Assembly (NCBI GenBank): GCA_018238155.1
Contig: JABCTZ010000018.1
Location: forward strand, 1 to 64,000
Source of the DNA: Candidatus Heimdallarchaeota archaeon
GTDB taxonomy: Archaea; Asgardarchaeota; Heimdallarchaeia; JABLTI01
Reading direction: 5' to 3'
DNA length: 64,000 nucleotides
Shown: positions 19,330 through 27,443 of the stretch, piece after piece
How the letters are laid out: each line of letters begins with the position of its first letter
Numbering within the stretch: the stretch's first letter is position 1
The notes under the pieces: model-generated
Told to the model about the DNA's origin: nothing
Databases searched by the model: none
Seen by the model: only the letters and a program-made list of their open reading frames with translations
Program-made: the position numbers and the translations under genes

Positions 19330-19466
19330 TAATTCGCTTCCTCCATTGCTTCTGAAGAATTTTCTTGTTTTTCAAAAATTTTCTTAAAGAAATCCATAGT
19401 TGTTGACAATACCCAACCTAGTATTATAATGCTTACTGAAAGATAGGCTAGAATTTGGATTATCAA
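19329..19466 (-). CDS. 45-aa single-TM protein, second gene of the permease operon
   Basis: The gene is easily missed because it starts with TTG. The TTG overlaps the TGA stop of the permease gene by four bases (TTGA), and its own TAA overlaps the next ATG by one base. It encodes one hydrophobic helix (about 2-20, LIIQILAYLSVSIIILGWVL) and an amphipathic charged tail. The two overlaps are strong evidence that it is a real, co-translated gene. The function is unknown; it is probably a membrane partner of the permease. Confidence 0.7.
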   Translation of the reverse strand: MIIQILAYLSVSIIILGWVLSTTMDFFKKIFEKQENSSEAMEEAN

Positions 19467-21391
19467 AACTCTTCCTCCTTTTCTGTTTCTTCTGTTCCGT
19501 TTACGTCTTCTGTTTCTTTTACTTTTTCTGTTTCATTTGTTTCTTCTATTCCATCCGTAGTTCGAATATCACTCATGTTTTCGGGTACATCATCCTTCGC
19601 CAATTTTCCTGCTTTTAATGATTGTTTTCTACGAAGTTTAGAGAATCCAAAAACAGCTAATCCTATCAGAGCAAATATTCCTAATGCAATTCCTATTACT
19701 GCGAACCATCCACCTACAGAATATCCATTCACCCAACATAAGGTTATAACTGCAACCGTTGAAACCATAAGCAGAGCAATAGGTGCTGTCTTTTTAATTA
19801 CTTCACCTTCTATTCCTTGTTCATCTATTACTGCTGTTGCACCTTGTATCTTAGCTGGACTAAGAACACTAGCTAATCCTCCACCAATGCCATTGGAAGC
19901 GCCTAAAACTAAAATGCTAGAACTAGACATACCTAAAGAATTTCCAGTTTTAAAATGAAAACCGGTAAACATTGCAATAGAAGATGTTTCACTTCCAGAA
20001 ACAAAACCGCCGAGTAAACCTACAAATGGAACTATGAGAGGATAGTATTTTCCAAATATTTGTGCACTAGCAGTTGCTAAAATGCTTATCATATTGTTAT
20101 CAGCAATAATTTCCCAAGCACCCTCTCCAGTTAGAAGACCTGTTGCTCCAGAAGAAGTCATTATACTTGCAACTGAGAAAAATATTGCTGATGCAAAAAC
20201 GGGCTTAATTGATCTCTTTGCCCATGTAGACATAATATCCTTCAATTTTCCTTTTACACCTAGAAATGGTATGGATAAGAGAGTTGCAATTAGAACCCAA
20301 AAGTATGCATTCCAAAATACGCGCAATTTTACTGGCTTAAAACCGGTAATTTCTACAGGCATTGCTAGAGAATGAAATAGGAAATCATATATTTGAGGTA
20401 TGAAATTTGTTATTGAACACAAAACAACTAAAATAAGCCAAGGCAATGCTGCTTTCCAAAGTGGCATAGATTGTTCAATCTTAATATCTTCCTCAGTTAA
20501 ATTATCTTTATCAAAAATTTTTAGTTTAAGCATTTTTGCTAACAACATCATTGATCCACACGTTAAAAGGCCAGCAAATAAACCGGTCAAAGGAACTAAG
20601 CCATCCATTTCGAATGTTTTTGCCAAAAAGTTAACCAAAACAGCTGTTCCTCCAGTAGTTAAACCTCCAACACATGCAAATAAGATTGCTCTCTTATTAA
20701 AGAGCATTTTTTTTCCTCCGGCAATAAACATCATTCCCAAAGATATCCCTACAGTAACAACAGGCATAAACAATGAAAAAGTAAAGCCGCTTTGAGCTAA
20801 AGTTGGAAAGTTTTCTAATCCGGGAAATAGATGTGAGAATTCACTAAATAAACCTGACATCTCACCTTGGAAAATAACTGCCGGAATGGCTAAAAGTGCG
20901 AAAGTAGTTAGCGGATCGTATCCAATGGAAGGTAAAGCAACAGCTGCAAGAGATGAATAACCCAGAGCAATCATAATTGGAGGAAGCATGGTTGTTGGTG
21001 CTGCGCCAATCGAAACAAGAAAACAACCTAACCCAATATTAATGAACATTATTTGAAATGGTTTTTTCCCTTCTCCACCTAATTTTTTAAAAGCAACTAC
21101 AATCCTTTGTAAGGCACCTGTTTTTTGCATGTATGTAATCATGAAAATACTTGTGCAAACCATAAACGTAATCGGAAAAGATTTGATAAAACCAACAATT
21201 GAAGCTAGAAATGAAACTTTGGCATCTGTTTTAAAGAGAGTAATGGCTAAGACAAACATTACTAACCACATTACAAAACCGGTAGTATCTGCTTTCCATT
21301 TTGCTAAAATTAATAATAATAACGCACCAATAAATGGTAAAAGAATCATTATTGTACTAAGCCAAGTTGCAACCATCTCAAGTTCACCCAT
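19463..21391 (-). CDS. Lactate-permease (LctP) family transporter
   Basis: This 642-aa protein has about 13 hydrophobic segments. The family-typical part near the C-end reads GGFVSGSETSSIAMF, then LGASNGIGGGLASVLSPAKIQ and a GxEGEVIKKT stretch, all recognisable LctP/LldP (TC 2.A.14) hallmarks. The family moves lactate or glycolate with protons. The tail after the last TM (about 590-642) is rich in Glu and Thr, which is unusual. It is the first gene of a tight operon with two tiny TM proteins. In a fermenting archaeon it could export or import lactate; the substrate is not proven by sequence. A palindrome lies 130 bases upstream. Confidence 0.85.
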   Translation of the reverse strand: MGELEMVATWLSTIMILLPFIGALLLLILAKWKADTTGFVMWLVMFVLAITLFKTDAKVSFLASIVGFIKSFPITFMVCTSIFMITYMQKTGALQRIVVAFKKLGGEGKKPFQIMFINIGLGCFLVSIGAAPTTMLPPIMIALGYSSLAAVALPSIGYDPLTTFALLAIPAVIFQGEMSGLFSEFSHLFPGLENFPTLAQSGFTFSLFMPVVTVGISLGMMFIAGGKKMLFNKRAILFACVGGLTTGGTAVLVNFLAKTFEMDGLVPLTGLFAGLLTCGSMMLLAKMLKLKIFDKDNLTEEDIKIEQSMPLWKAALPWLILVVLCSITNFIPQIYDFLFHSLAMPVEITGFKPVKLRVFWNAYFWVLIATLLSIPFLGVKGKLKDIMSTWAKRSIKPVFASAIFFSVASIMTSSGATGLLTGEGAWEIIADNNMISILATASAQIFGKYYPLIVPFVGLLGGFVSGSETSSIAMFTGFHFKTGNSLGMSSSSILVLGASNGIGGGLASVLSPAKIQGATAVIDEQGIEGEVIKKTAPIALLMVSTVAVITLCWVNGYSVGGWFAVIGIALGIFALIGLAVFGFSKLRRKQSLKAGKLAKDDVPENMSDIRTTDGIEETNETEKVKETEDVNGTEETEKEEEF

Positions 21392-21522
21392 GTATTAGAT
21401 TAACTTTTCAACGTAAGTAGCTCTAGTTCAAAAGTGTTTTGAAAAATTGGACATTTTTGTAAAAGATTTTGAGTTCATATTTTAGCTGATAAGGAGTTAA
21501 AAATAAGTATGAAATGGACGAT

Positions 21523-21541
21523 TTTCCATTTAAAATGGAAA
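21523..21541. promoter_or_regulatory. Palindrome upstream of the permease operon
   Basis: tttccatt and aatggaaa flank a 3-base centre in the 334-base gap between the divergent permease operon and the zinc-ribbon gene. It could be an operator for either. No gene is seen in this gap. Confidence 0.3.
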
Positions 21542-21725
21542 TGAAAAAATATACTCATCTTTGAAGGGAAAAATGATGAGATAAATAAATATTAGTGAGT
21601 TATCTTCATTACTCATCAATCGAATTACTCTAAAAATTTACTTTAAGACAGAAAGTATTTAAATTTTTCAAAGAATAGAACCTAAGATTAAACTAACCAA
21701 TATATTTCAAATGGTGAATTAAATA

Positions 21726-22184
21726 ATGTCAAAAAATGTCAAATATTGTGAATCTTGTGGCGAAAAAAATGAAGCAAAAGCAAAGTTTTGTGATGGTTGT
21801 GGAAAATCATTTAGTAAAAGTAAAAAAACAGATAAAGACACATCACCCAGCACCGAGAAAGGCTCCGGTTTAGAAGTCATTTCTTTAGTATCCAGTATCT
21901 TAGGATTCACTTGTCTTCCAATCATAGGTCTTATTCTTGCTATTATAATCGGTTCAATGTCTCCGAATCCAAAGGAGAACAAGTATACAAAAGCAGGTAT
22001 TACAATCGGTTCACTCGGACTAATAATACCAGGTTTCATCTTGGGTGTTCTTGGAATTATTGGTGGAGCAATGGAAGGAACAGATGATTTGGTTTGGATG
22101 ATTATTTTAGGAATCATTGCTTTGATAGGCTCTGGAGTTGGTCTATTCTTCTTTATAAAATGGATGAAAAAACCTGCAGAATAA
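21726..22184 (+). CDS. Zinc-ribbon membrane protein
   Basis: This 152-aa protein begins with a zinc ribbon (CESCGEKN...KFCDGCGKSF, four Cys at about 8-28), has a polar linker and then three hydrophobic segments (about 50-78, 92-115 and 123-145). The membrane part resembles the Gly-rich DUF4190-type hairpins often fused to zinc ribbons in archaea and bacteria. A TATA-like sequence (agtatttaaat) lies about 65 bases upstream and a clear terminator follows. The function is unknown. Confidence 0.75.
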   Translation: MSKNVKYCESCGEKNEAKAKFCDGCGKSFSKSKKTDKDTSPSTEKGSGLEVISLVSSILGFTCLPIIGLILAIIIGSMSPNPKENKYTKAGITIGSLGLIIPGFILGVLGIIGGAMEGTDDLVWMIILGIIALIGSGVGLFFFIKWMKKPAE

Positions 22185-22188
22185 TTAC

Positions 22189-22217
22189 TTCCTCTCTAAG
22201 AGGAATTTTTCTTTTTT
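22189..22217 (+). terminator. Terminator of the zinc-ribbon membrane gene
   Basis: A 7-bp stem (TTCCTCT / AGAGGAA, loop cta) is followed by tttttctttttt, four bases after the stop. Confidence 0.8.
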
Positions 22218-22375
22218 ATTCTTTTTGAACAACAAAATACGTTTTGGATACGAATATTACTTTGTAGTGGAAATTTATTCAAGTGAAAATTTTGCTAAAT
22301 AACATTCATCCAGATGCAGTATTTTCTTACAAAGGAATAGCTTCTTCTGATTTCAAAAATAATCAGAAAAAGAAA

Positions 22376-24334
22376 CTAAATGCCAAGTTTTTTTCTTTTG
22401 GAATCAATATGATTAACAATTCCATCTACTGCTTTAACAGCATCTTTTTCAACATTTAATAGACCACCAGTTATTCCTTGCAAGTCTTCAGTTAGCAATT
22501 TTACGAGATTCGGTGCTCCGGTAACTGTTGGCACAGGGTTAACATACGTATATAGACCAAAGGCAAGAGCAAAGATTGCATCAATAGTTGCTTTTTGTTC
22601 CATGTACTCAGGTGCAGCAGCAGCAATAGGCAAATCTACAACTGAAACTTGTAATGCATTAGCAATTGCATGAATAAGATCAGCGAGTCTTCCAGTATCT
22701 GTACATGTACCATAACTTAGAACGGGAGGGATACTGAGTGCTTTGCAAACTTTTTGTAATTTTGGTCCGGCTAATTTGATAGCTTTTAAGTTGCATAAAC
22801 CGGCAACTTGCACACCAGCATTTCCGCAACCAAGAGATAAAACCAGAACGTCTCGTTTAATTAATTCTTTGACAACAGCAACTGTATGAACATCTTGACC
22901 AAAATCTCTCAGAGTGGTGCAAGAAACCATTCCAACAATACCGCGTATTGAACCATTTTTTATTGCATCTAGCAATGGATCTAGAGAACCACCAAGTGCT
23001 TCTAGTATGCTTTCAGTGGAAAAACCAACTATTGCTTCACTCATTGGTAACCCTGTAATAGGCTTAATTGATGCTTTTCGTTCTTTGAAATTATCAATAG
23101 CCATTTGGAGTAGTTGCTCTGATTGCTCTTCAACTTTTTCAGGAACATAATTGATTCTATCAGTAATTCCTTCAAAAGCGACCAATGCACTAACTGGAAC
23201 TAATTTGAAATGATATTTCTCTGCGTATATTGGGTTGACAGGCATTGAGCAATTCATATCTGCAACGAAAATATCTACACAACCACTTGCCAAAATTGCT
23301 TCTTGCATTAACCAATTACCGGTGTAACCATAAAAAACGTCATCCATTTCCCATCTTTGAATCATTTCTTGACCTGTTTCAATATTGGCTATAATTCGAA
23401 TGCCTTTTGCTCCTTGTGCTATTGCTTTTTTCTGCCATTTTGCTTTTCGTGCTTCTTGGACTAAACCAAATCCTAGAAATGGTTCGTGACCATTTGGGAG
23501 AACATTTACATAATCGGGGTCAAGAACACCTAAATCAACTCTCATTTTGTGAGGTTTTGGAATGCCAAAAATAGCATCTTGAATATATTCATTTACGATT
23601 TGACTTTGATAAGCCATAGCAATACCCAATCGCATTGCCTTAAGAGCAAGACTAACGTAATATCCATCTACATTGGTTAAACAAGAACTGGTTGCAAATA
23701 AAATTTCACCATGAATTCCGCCAGGATAAATATCTAATTTTCGCCATAATTCCTTTCGCTCTTCTGGTGCAAGTAAATCAACAATAACACTGGGCTCATC
23801 ATATTTTTTATTGAAATCTTGTTCTACAAAATCACACAAGCGAATAGCTATTTCAGTTATTTTTCCACTAACATCTATGCCTAACCGTTTCGCGAATACA
23901 GTCAATTTTTCTGGTGATTCAATTTTGAACGTTGTTTTACCATCTGCAATTGCACGTAGAGTTTTCACCGTTTGATCAGTATGATATTGATATGTTGATG
24001 ATCCCATAACATTTCGAAGCAACATCATTCGCATTGCCATACCATCACCAGTCATCCCACAGACTCCTCGTTTATCCTTTGCCACATTTGCGCGGCAAGG
24101 ACCATGCGAGCATAAATCACATCTTACACCATCCATACAAAACTTACACCTGCGATCTGGTTCTCCAGGAGCTAAGCCTTGTGCTTCATATCTATCCCAA
24201 ATATTTGTTATTCCATCATTTTCTAAGCGTTCAAACAATCTATCATGAGACGAGTGCGGTTTGATATATTCCATTCTAAGTCTATTGTAAAGTTTAATAA
24301 CAGATTTGTGTTCAGAAATTCTTTTGTCTTCCAT
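22376..24334 (-). CDS. cooS: CooS-like Ni-CO dehydrogenase with an altered C-cluster
   Basis: This 652-aa protein belongs to the anaerobic CO dehydrogenase catalytic subunit family (CO + H2O to CO2 + 2H+ + 2e-). The Fe-S ligands for clusters B and D are clear: C63, C66, C72, C75, C80 and C92 (RRCKFC..VRCDLCSHGPCR). Of the C-cluster ligands, H283 (NGHEP), C362, C472, C503 and C544 are present, as is the conserved Lys in APEYMEQK. The position of the usual GICCTG cysteine reads ANIETG (316-321), so that ligand is absent, and most of the canonical histidine proton channel is gone (only H118). No CooC, CooF or acetyl-CoA synthase genes lie nearby. It may be a divergent CODH or a repurposed relative. 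ATG 24334 is preferred over an earlier TTG. Confidence 0.85.
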   Translation of the reverse strand: MEDKRISEHKSVIKLYNRLRMEYIKPHSSHDRLFERLENDGITNIWDRYEAQGLAPGEPDRRCKFCMDGVRCDLCSHGPCRANVAKDKRGVCGMTGDGMAMRMMLLRNVMGSSTYQYHTDQTVKTLRAIADGKTTFKIESPEKLTVFAKRLGIDVSGKITEIAIRLCDFVEQDFNKKYDEPSVIVDLLAPEERKELWRKLDIYPGGIHGEILFATSSCLTNVDGYYVSLALKAMRLGIAMAYQSQIVNEYIQDAIFGIPKPHKMRVDLGVLDPDYVNVLPNGHEPFLGFGLVQEARKAKWQKKAIAQGAKGIRIIANIETGQEMIQRWEMDDVFYGYTGNWLMQEAILASGCVDIFVADMNCSMPVNPIYAEKYHFKLVPVSALVAFEGITDRINYVPEKVEEQSEQLLQMAIDNFKERKASIKPITGLPMSEAIVGFSTESILEALGGSLDPLLDAIKNGSIRGIVGMVSCTTLRDFGQDVHTVAVVKELIKRDVLVLSLGCGNAGVQVAGLCNLKAIKLAGPKLQKVCKALSIPPVLSYGTCTDTGRLADLIHAIANALQVSVVDLPIAAAAPEYMEQKATIDAIFALAFGLYTYVNPVPTVTGAPNLVKLLTEDLQGITGGLLNVEKDAVKAVDGIVNHIDSKRKKLGI

Positions 24335-24517
24335 CTTTATCAACAAATTTCTTCATTAGCATTTTAATAGAATGTACTCTTGTCTACTGAAATTAAATCA
24401 TGTATTTATAATTTGCCGCTTTAGAAAAGCTATGCGGATTCAAGTGAAAATTAGTCAAGTTTACTCTATAGCAATTTAATAGGAAACTTCTATATTGAGT
24501 TATTTGAAGAATTAAGT

Positions 24518-25354
24518 ATGCAGTTAGTTATTTTAGGTTCAGGTCAAGATGCTGGTGTTCCACAAATTGGTTGTTATTGTGGCAATTGTGTAAAGTCTCG
24601 AGAAGATAAAGCTTATCAAAGGCTAGGTCCATCTATCGCTTTAATAACTTCAAATAAAAAAACCTGTTACATCATCGATGCATCTCCTGATTTAAAAGTT
24701 CAAGTAGACATAGTTAACAAACTAATGCTAAAAGAACTACCTGCAAAAAGTGTTCCCATTACTGGAATTTTCTTAACTCATGCTCATTTTGGGCATCTTG
24801 CCGGTCTTTGGTCTTTAGGAAAAGAGTGTATAGATATCAAAGGAATAACTGTTCATTGTACACACAAACTAAACCATTTTCTAAATAGCCAACATCCTTT
24901 CAAACATATGACTGAGCAAGGAAATATCAAACCCACACCCTTCGAAATCGGTGTACTGCAAGAATTCAATGGATTTTCTATCTCTTCATTTGAAGTGCCA
25001 CATCGAAATGAATTTGCCGATACTGTTGGTTATATTATTCATGCAACGAAAACGGTTGTTTATTTACCGGATATAGATGATTGGACGGAAGAAATACTAA
25101 CAATAATTGAAGAAGCAGATATTGCCTTAATAGATGCAACATTTTATACAAAAGCAGAATTGCCACGAATGTCAAATGTAAAACATCCGCCTATGATAGA
25201 AACAATGGAACGCTTGAAAGATTCAACAACAGAAATTTACTTCACTCATTTCAATCACACAAATAAAACACTTGATGAAACAAGTAAAGAAAGAAAAGAA
25301 ACCCTTGAGAAAGGGTTCAAATTAGCATTCGATGGCCAAATTATTGAGATATGA
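24518..25354 (+). CDS. PqqB-like metallo-beta-lactamase-fold protein
   Basis: This 278-aa protein starts with LVILGSGQDAGVPQIGCYCGNC, the typical start of PqqB/PhnP-like metallo-hydrolases, including a Cys-rich insertion. The metal motif is THAHFGHLAG: the usual HxHxDH has Gly in place of Asp. Further His and Asp residues (PHRNEF, LPDIDDW, IDATF, THFNH) fit the fold. No other pqq gene is nearby, so a role in PQQ synthesis is unlikely. It is probably a hydrolase or an oxygen- or metal-binding relative. It ends two bases before the convergent flavin-reductase-like gene. Confidence 0.75.
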   Translation: MQLVILGSGQDAGVPQIGCYCGNCVKSREDKAYQRLGPSIALITSNKKTCYIIDASPDLKVQVDIVNKLMLKELPAKSVPITGIFLTHAHFGHLAGLWSLGKECIDIKGITVHCTHKLNHFLNSQHPFKHMTEQGNIKPTPFEIGVLQEFNGFSISSFEVPHRNEFADTVGYIIHATKTVVYLPDIDDWTEEILTIIEEADIALIDATFYTKAELPRMSNVKHPPMIETMERLKDSTTEIYFTHFNHTNKTLDETSKERKETLEKGFKLAFDGQIIEI

Positions 25355-25355
25355 A

Positions 25356-26231
25356 TTATTTTCTTTTATCTTTTTCGCGCTTATCTCGAAGCATATCCAT
25401 ATAATCAGCTGTAACTTCAGTCAAACCCGCTTCAATAGCTTGTTTATTGATCTCTCGAACAACTTTATTTAGGAAAAGTCGAGGCACTTTGACCAGTCTT
25501 TCACAAGCTTCATCTGTCCAGTCAAGTTTTGGATCACATCTAGTAACGGAATACCTAACTGTTTTGATATCTACACCTTTGCTTTCGGGGATAGCCATTT
25601 TATAGGGTTTGGAATGTTTAGTGAACCAAAAATTTGCATTGTCTCTATACCCATAATCAATAGGTAATTTTGGAAAACCCTTTCCCTCGAATAAAGCTTG
25701 TTTCCATTTACTCTTCAAAACGATCTTGTCTATCAGAAGGACCATATGACATTCTGTTGTGTTTTCATCTACATATACAGGTTCCTTTGGATCAACGGTA
25801 CATTCAAAAACTTGTACTGCTTCTTCAACAATTTCCGGATATTGTATACCTTTTTTTCTCTCATCATTAGTTCTCGTAGATGGGTGGAGGGTAAAGATAC
25901 TGTTTGGCATCTTTTCTTCTGTGGTCTCCCCTGGGAAACCCAACATCACACAATTTTCCATATATTTCTTGTCATCTTCTATGAAATTAATGGAGCAGAC
26001 ACCAGTTCTACGAATATTCGTAGCGGTGTTACTATCCGCTCGGGCATTTAGTTTCATAGCATGTTTGCCTTCACCGGCTATTCTATATGGAAAACACAAA
26101 GAATATGGACCCAAATTTGTTTTGCCTGATTCAGATACAGTACCAATTAATACTACAGGCATAGGAAAAAAGCTAGAAGTTTGATAGAAATTATTCAAGA
26201 TTCTAACATTTTCAAATTTTTCTTCTGTCAT
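25356..26231 (-). CDS. Flavin-reductase-like FMN-binding protein
   Basis: This 291-aa protein carries a flavin-reductase-like (FMN-binding split-barrel) domain at about 10-200: PMPVVLIGTVSESGKTNLGP, then NIRRTGVCSINF. These match the family's FMN-binding N-terminal segment and the conserved T/SGxxxVN-like strand. Members reduce flavins or pass electrons in anaerobes and strict archaea. The C-terminal 90 residues are an extra region not recognised. A 51-aa zinc-ribbon gene lies upstream on the same strand but is separated by a terminator. Confidence 0.75.
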   Translation of the reverse strand: MTEEKFENVRILNNFYQTSSFFPMPVVLIGTVSESGKTNLGPYSLCFPYRIAGEGKHAMKLNARADSNTATNIRRTGVCSINFIEDDKKYMENCVMLGFPGETTEEKMPNSIFTLHPSTRTNDERKKGIQYPEIVEEAVQVFECTVDPKEPVYVDENTTECHMVLLIDKIVLKSKWKQALFEGKGFPKLPIDYGYRDNANFWFTKHSKPYKMAIPESKGVDIKTVRYSVTRCDPKLDWTDEACERLVKVPRLFLNKVVREINKQAIEAGLTEVTADYMDMLRDKREKDKRK

Positions 26232-26313
26232 GATTATTTATTACATGATTAATTTATTAAAAGTATTTTTGTATAAGAAAAATAGGTGATCAAGAGAAAA
26301 AAAGATTATTATA

Positions 26314-26345
26314 AATTTAAAGAAAAGTGGAAATATAATTCCACT
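26314..26345 (-). terminator. Terminator of the 51-aa zinc-ribbon gene
   Basis: On the minus strand AGTGGAA / TTCCACT form a 7-bp stem, followed by tttctttaaattt. It begins 15 bases after the stop codon at 26360. Confidence 0.7.
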
Positions 26346-26359
26346 ACTAGAATTTTTGT

Positions 26360-26515
26360 TTATCGTCCAGCACCGATACCGATGATGTGACCGCAATTTG
26401 TGCAATAAGCCATCGCTACTAAATCTCTGGTAAATTTTTTGCCACTTTCATGTGCTAATTGTTTGTATTTAATATGACCGGATTTTCCACAATTTGAGCA
26501 GGTTGGTTGTTCCAT
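26360..26515 (-). CDS. 51-aa zinc-ribbon protein
   Basis: This short gene encodes MEQPTCSNCGKSGHIKYKQL... and ends ..YCTNCGHIIGIGAGR. Two CxxC pairs (C6, C9, C38, C41) make a stand-alone zinc ribbon of the kind found in small archaeal nucleic-acid-binding or redox proteins. It has its own hairpin terminator and lies alone between the flavin-reductase-like and GRE-activase genes. The function is unknown. Confidence 0.7.
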   Translation of the reverse strand: MEQPTCSNCGKSGHIKYKQLAHESGKKFTRDLVAMAYCTNCGHIIGIGAGR

Positions 26516-26582
26516 TTTATTTTCACCATTTAACTCTATCTTGTTATATCAATCTAAAGCGTACACAGCTTCTATTATTATC

Positions 26583-26592
26583 ACTTAAATAG
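26583..26592 (+). promoter_or_regulatory. TATA-like box of the hydroxyproline dehydratase operon
   Basis: acttaaatag lies about 50 bases before ATG 26638, at a fitting distance for an archaeal TATA box with a leader of about 20-25 bases. It resembles the boxes at 29889, 52936 and 54764. Confidence 0.4.
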
Positions 26593-26637
26593 CTTTTTTT
26601 GATTAAATTTATTATCCTAAAGACCATTTCTCTTAGC

Positions 26638-27441
26638 ATGGCATCCCAAGGAATAATTTTTGATATAAAAAAATATGCTATTCATGACGGACCGGGCATT
26701 CGAACAACCATTTTCTTTAAAGGCTGTCCCATGGACTGCTGGTGGTGTCATAATCCCGAAAGCCAGGAGAAAGAACTGAAACCTTTTATAAATTTGTTGA
26801 AAACTAGTTCAGTAAATAATTGTGACAATGATGGAGAACCTATTGGTAGAATTGTTTCAGTGAAGGAGACTATGAAAGAAATCAAAAAAGATCTTGTCTT
26901 TTATGAGGAATCTGAAGGTGGAGTTTCCTTTTCCGGAGGAGAACCTTTGATGCAAAAAGACTTCTTAAATGAGTTATTGATTTGTTGTAAAAAAAATGGT
27001 TTGCATACTACTCTTGATACCGCTGGTTGTGTTTCCAAAGAAATAATCCTCCAAATTGCTCCTAATGTTGATTTATTTCTTTACGATTTAAAACTCATAG
27101 ATGATAAAAAACATCAGAAATATACCGGAATATCAAATAAGGAAATACTCGAAAACTTGTTGTTGCTCTCTGATCTGAAATATAATATTGTTATTAGAAT
27201 TCCTGTTATCCCTACAATAAATGATAGTTTGGTAGATATTGCTGATTTTGGGAAATTTATTCAAAAACTCAATATTATTCGTATAGATCTATTACCATAT
27301 CATACAATTGGGGAAGAGAAATATAAGAGGCTTAAGAAAGTAAACCGAATGAAAGAAATTATTCCTCCATCAAAGGAAAGAATAGAAGAAATCAAGAAAC
27401 AACTCGAGAGCTTTGATCTAAATGTCAGTATTGAGGTTTAA
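26638..27441 (+). CDS. Glycyl-radical enzyme activase (radical SAM)
   Basis: This 267-aa protein is a radical SAM activating enzyme. It has the GRE-activase signature IHDGPGIRTTIFFKGCPMDC followed by WWCHNPE, which gives the CxxxCxxC cluster site, then FSGGEPL (SAM-binding GGE) and DLKLIDDKKH. It lacks the two-cluster ferredoxin insertion seen in most non-PFL activases. It would install the glycyl radical on the enzyme encoded two bases downstream, using SAM and reduced Fe-S. ATG 26638 is chosen over the earlier in-frame codon at 26599 because family members start just before QGIIFDI. Confidence 0.92.
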   Translation: MASQGIIFDIKKYAIHDGPGIRTTIFFKGCPMDCWWCHNPESQEKELKPFINLLKTSSVNNCDNDGEPIGRIVSVKETMKEIKKDLVFYEESEGGVSFSGGEPLMQKDFLNELLICCKKNGLHTTLDTAGCVSKEIILQIAPNVDLFLYDLKLIDDKKHQKYTGISNKEILENLLLLSDLKYNIVIRIPVIPTINDSLVDIADFGKFIQKLNIIRIDLLPYHTIGEEKYKRLKKVNRMKEIIPPSKERIEEIKKQLESFDLNVSIEV

Positions 27442-27443
27442 TC

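Noticed and set aside
19151..21398. Plus-strand open frames across the permease operon (for example 19455-19958 and 20400-20795).
   Set aside because: They are antisense to a clearly homologous transporter and show no domain of their own.
22339..22372. Hairpin after the cooS-like gene as a terminator.
   Set aside because: The stem (TTCTGATT/AATCAGAA) is plausible, but on the minus strand it is not followed by a T-run, so it was not listed as a terminator.
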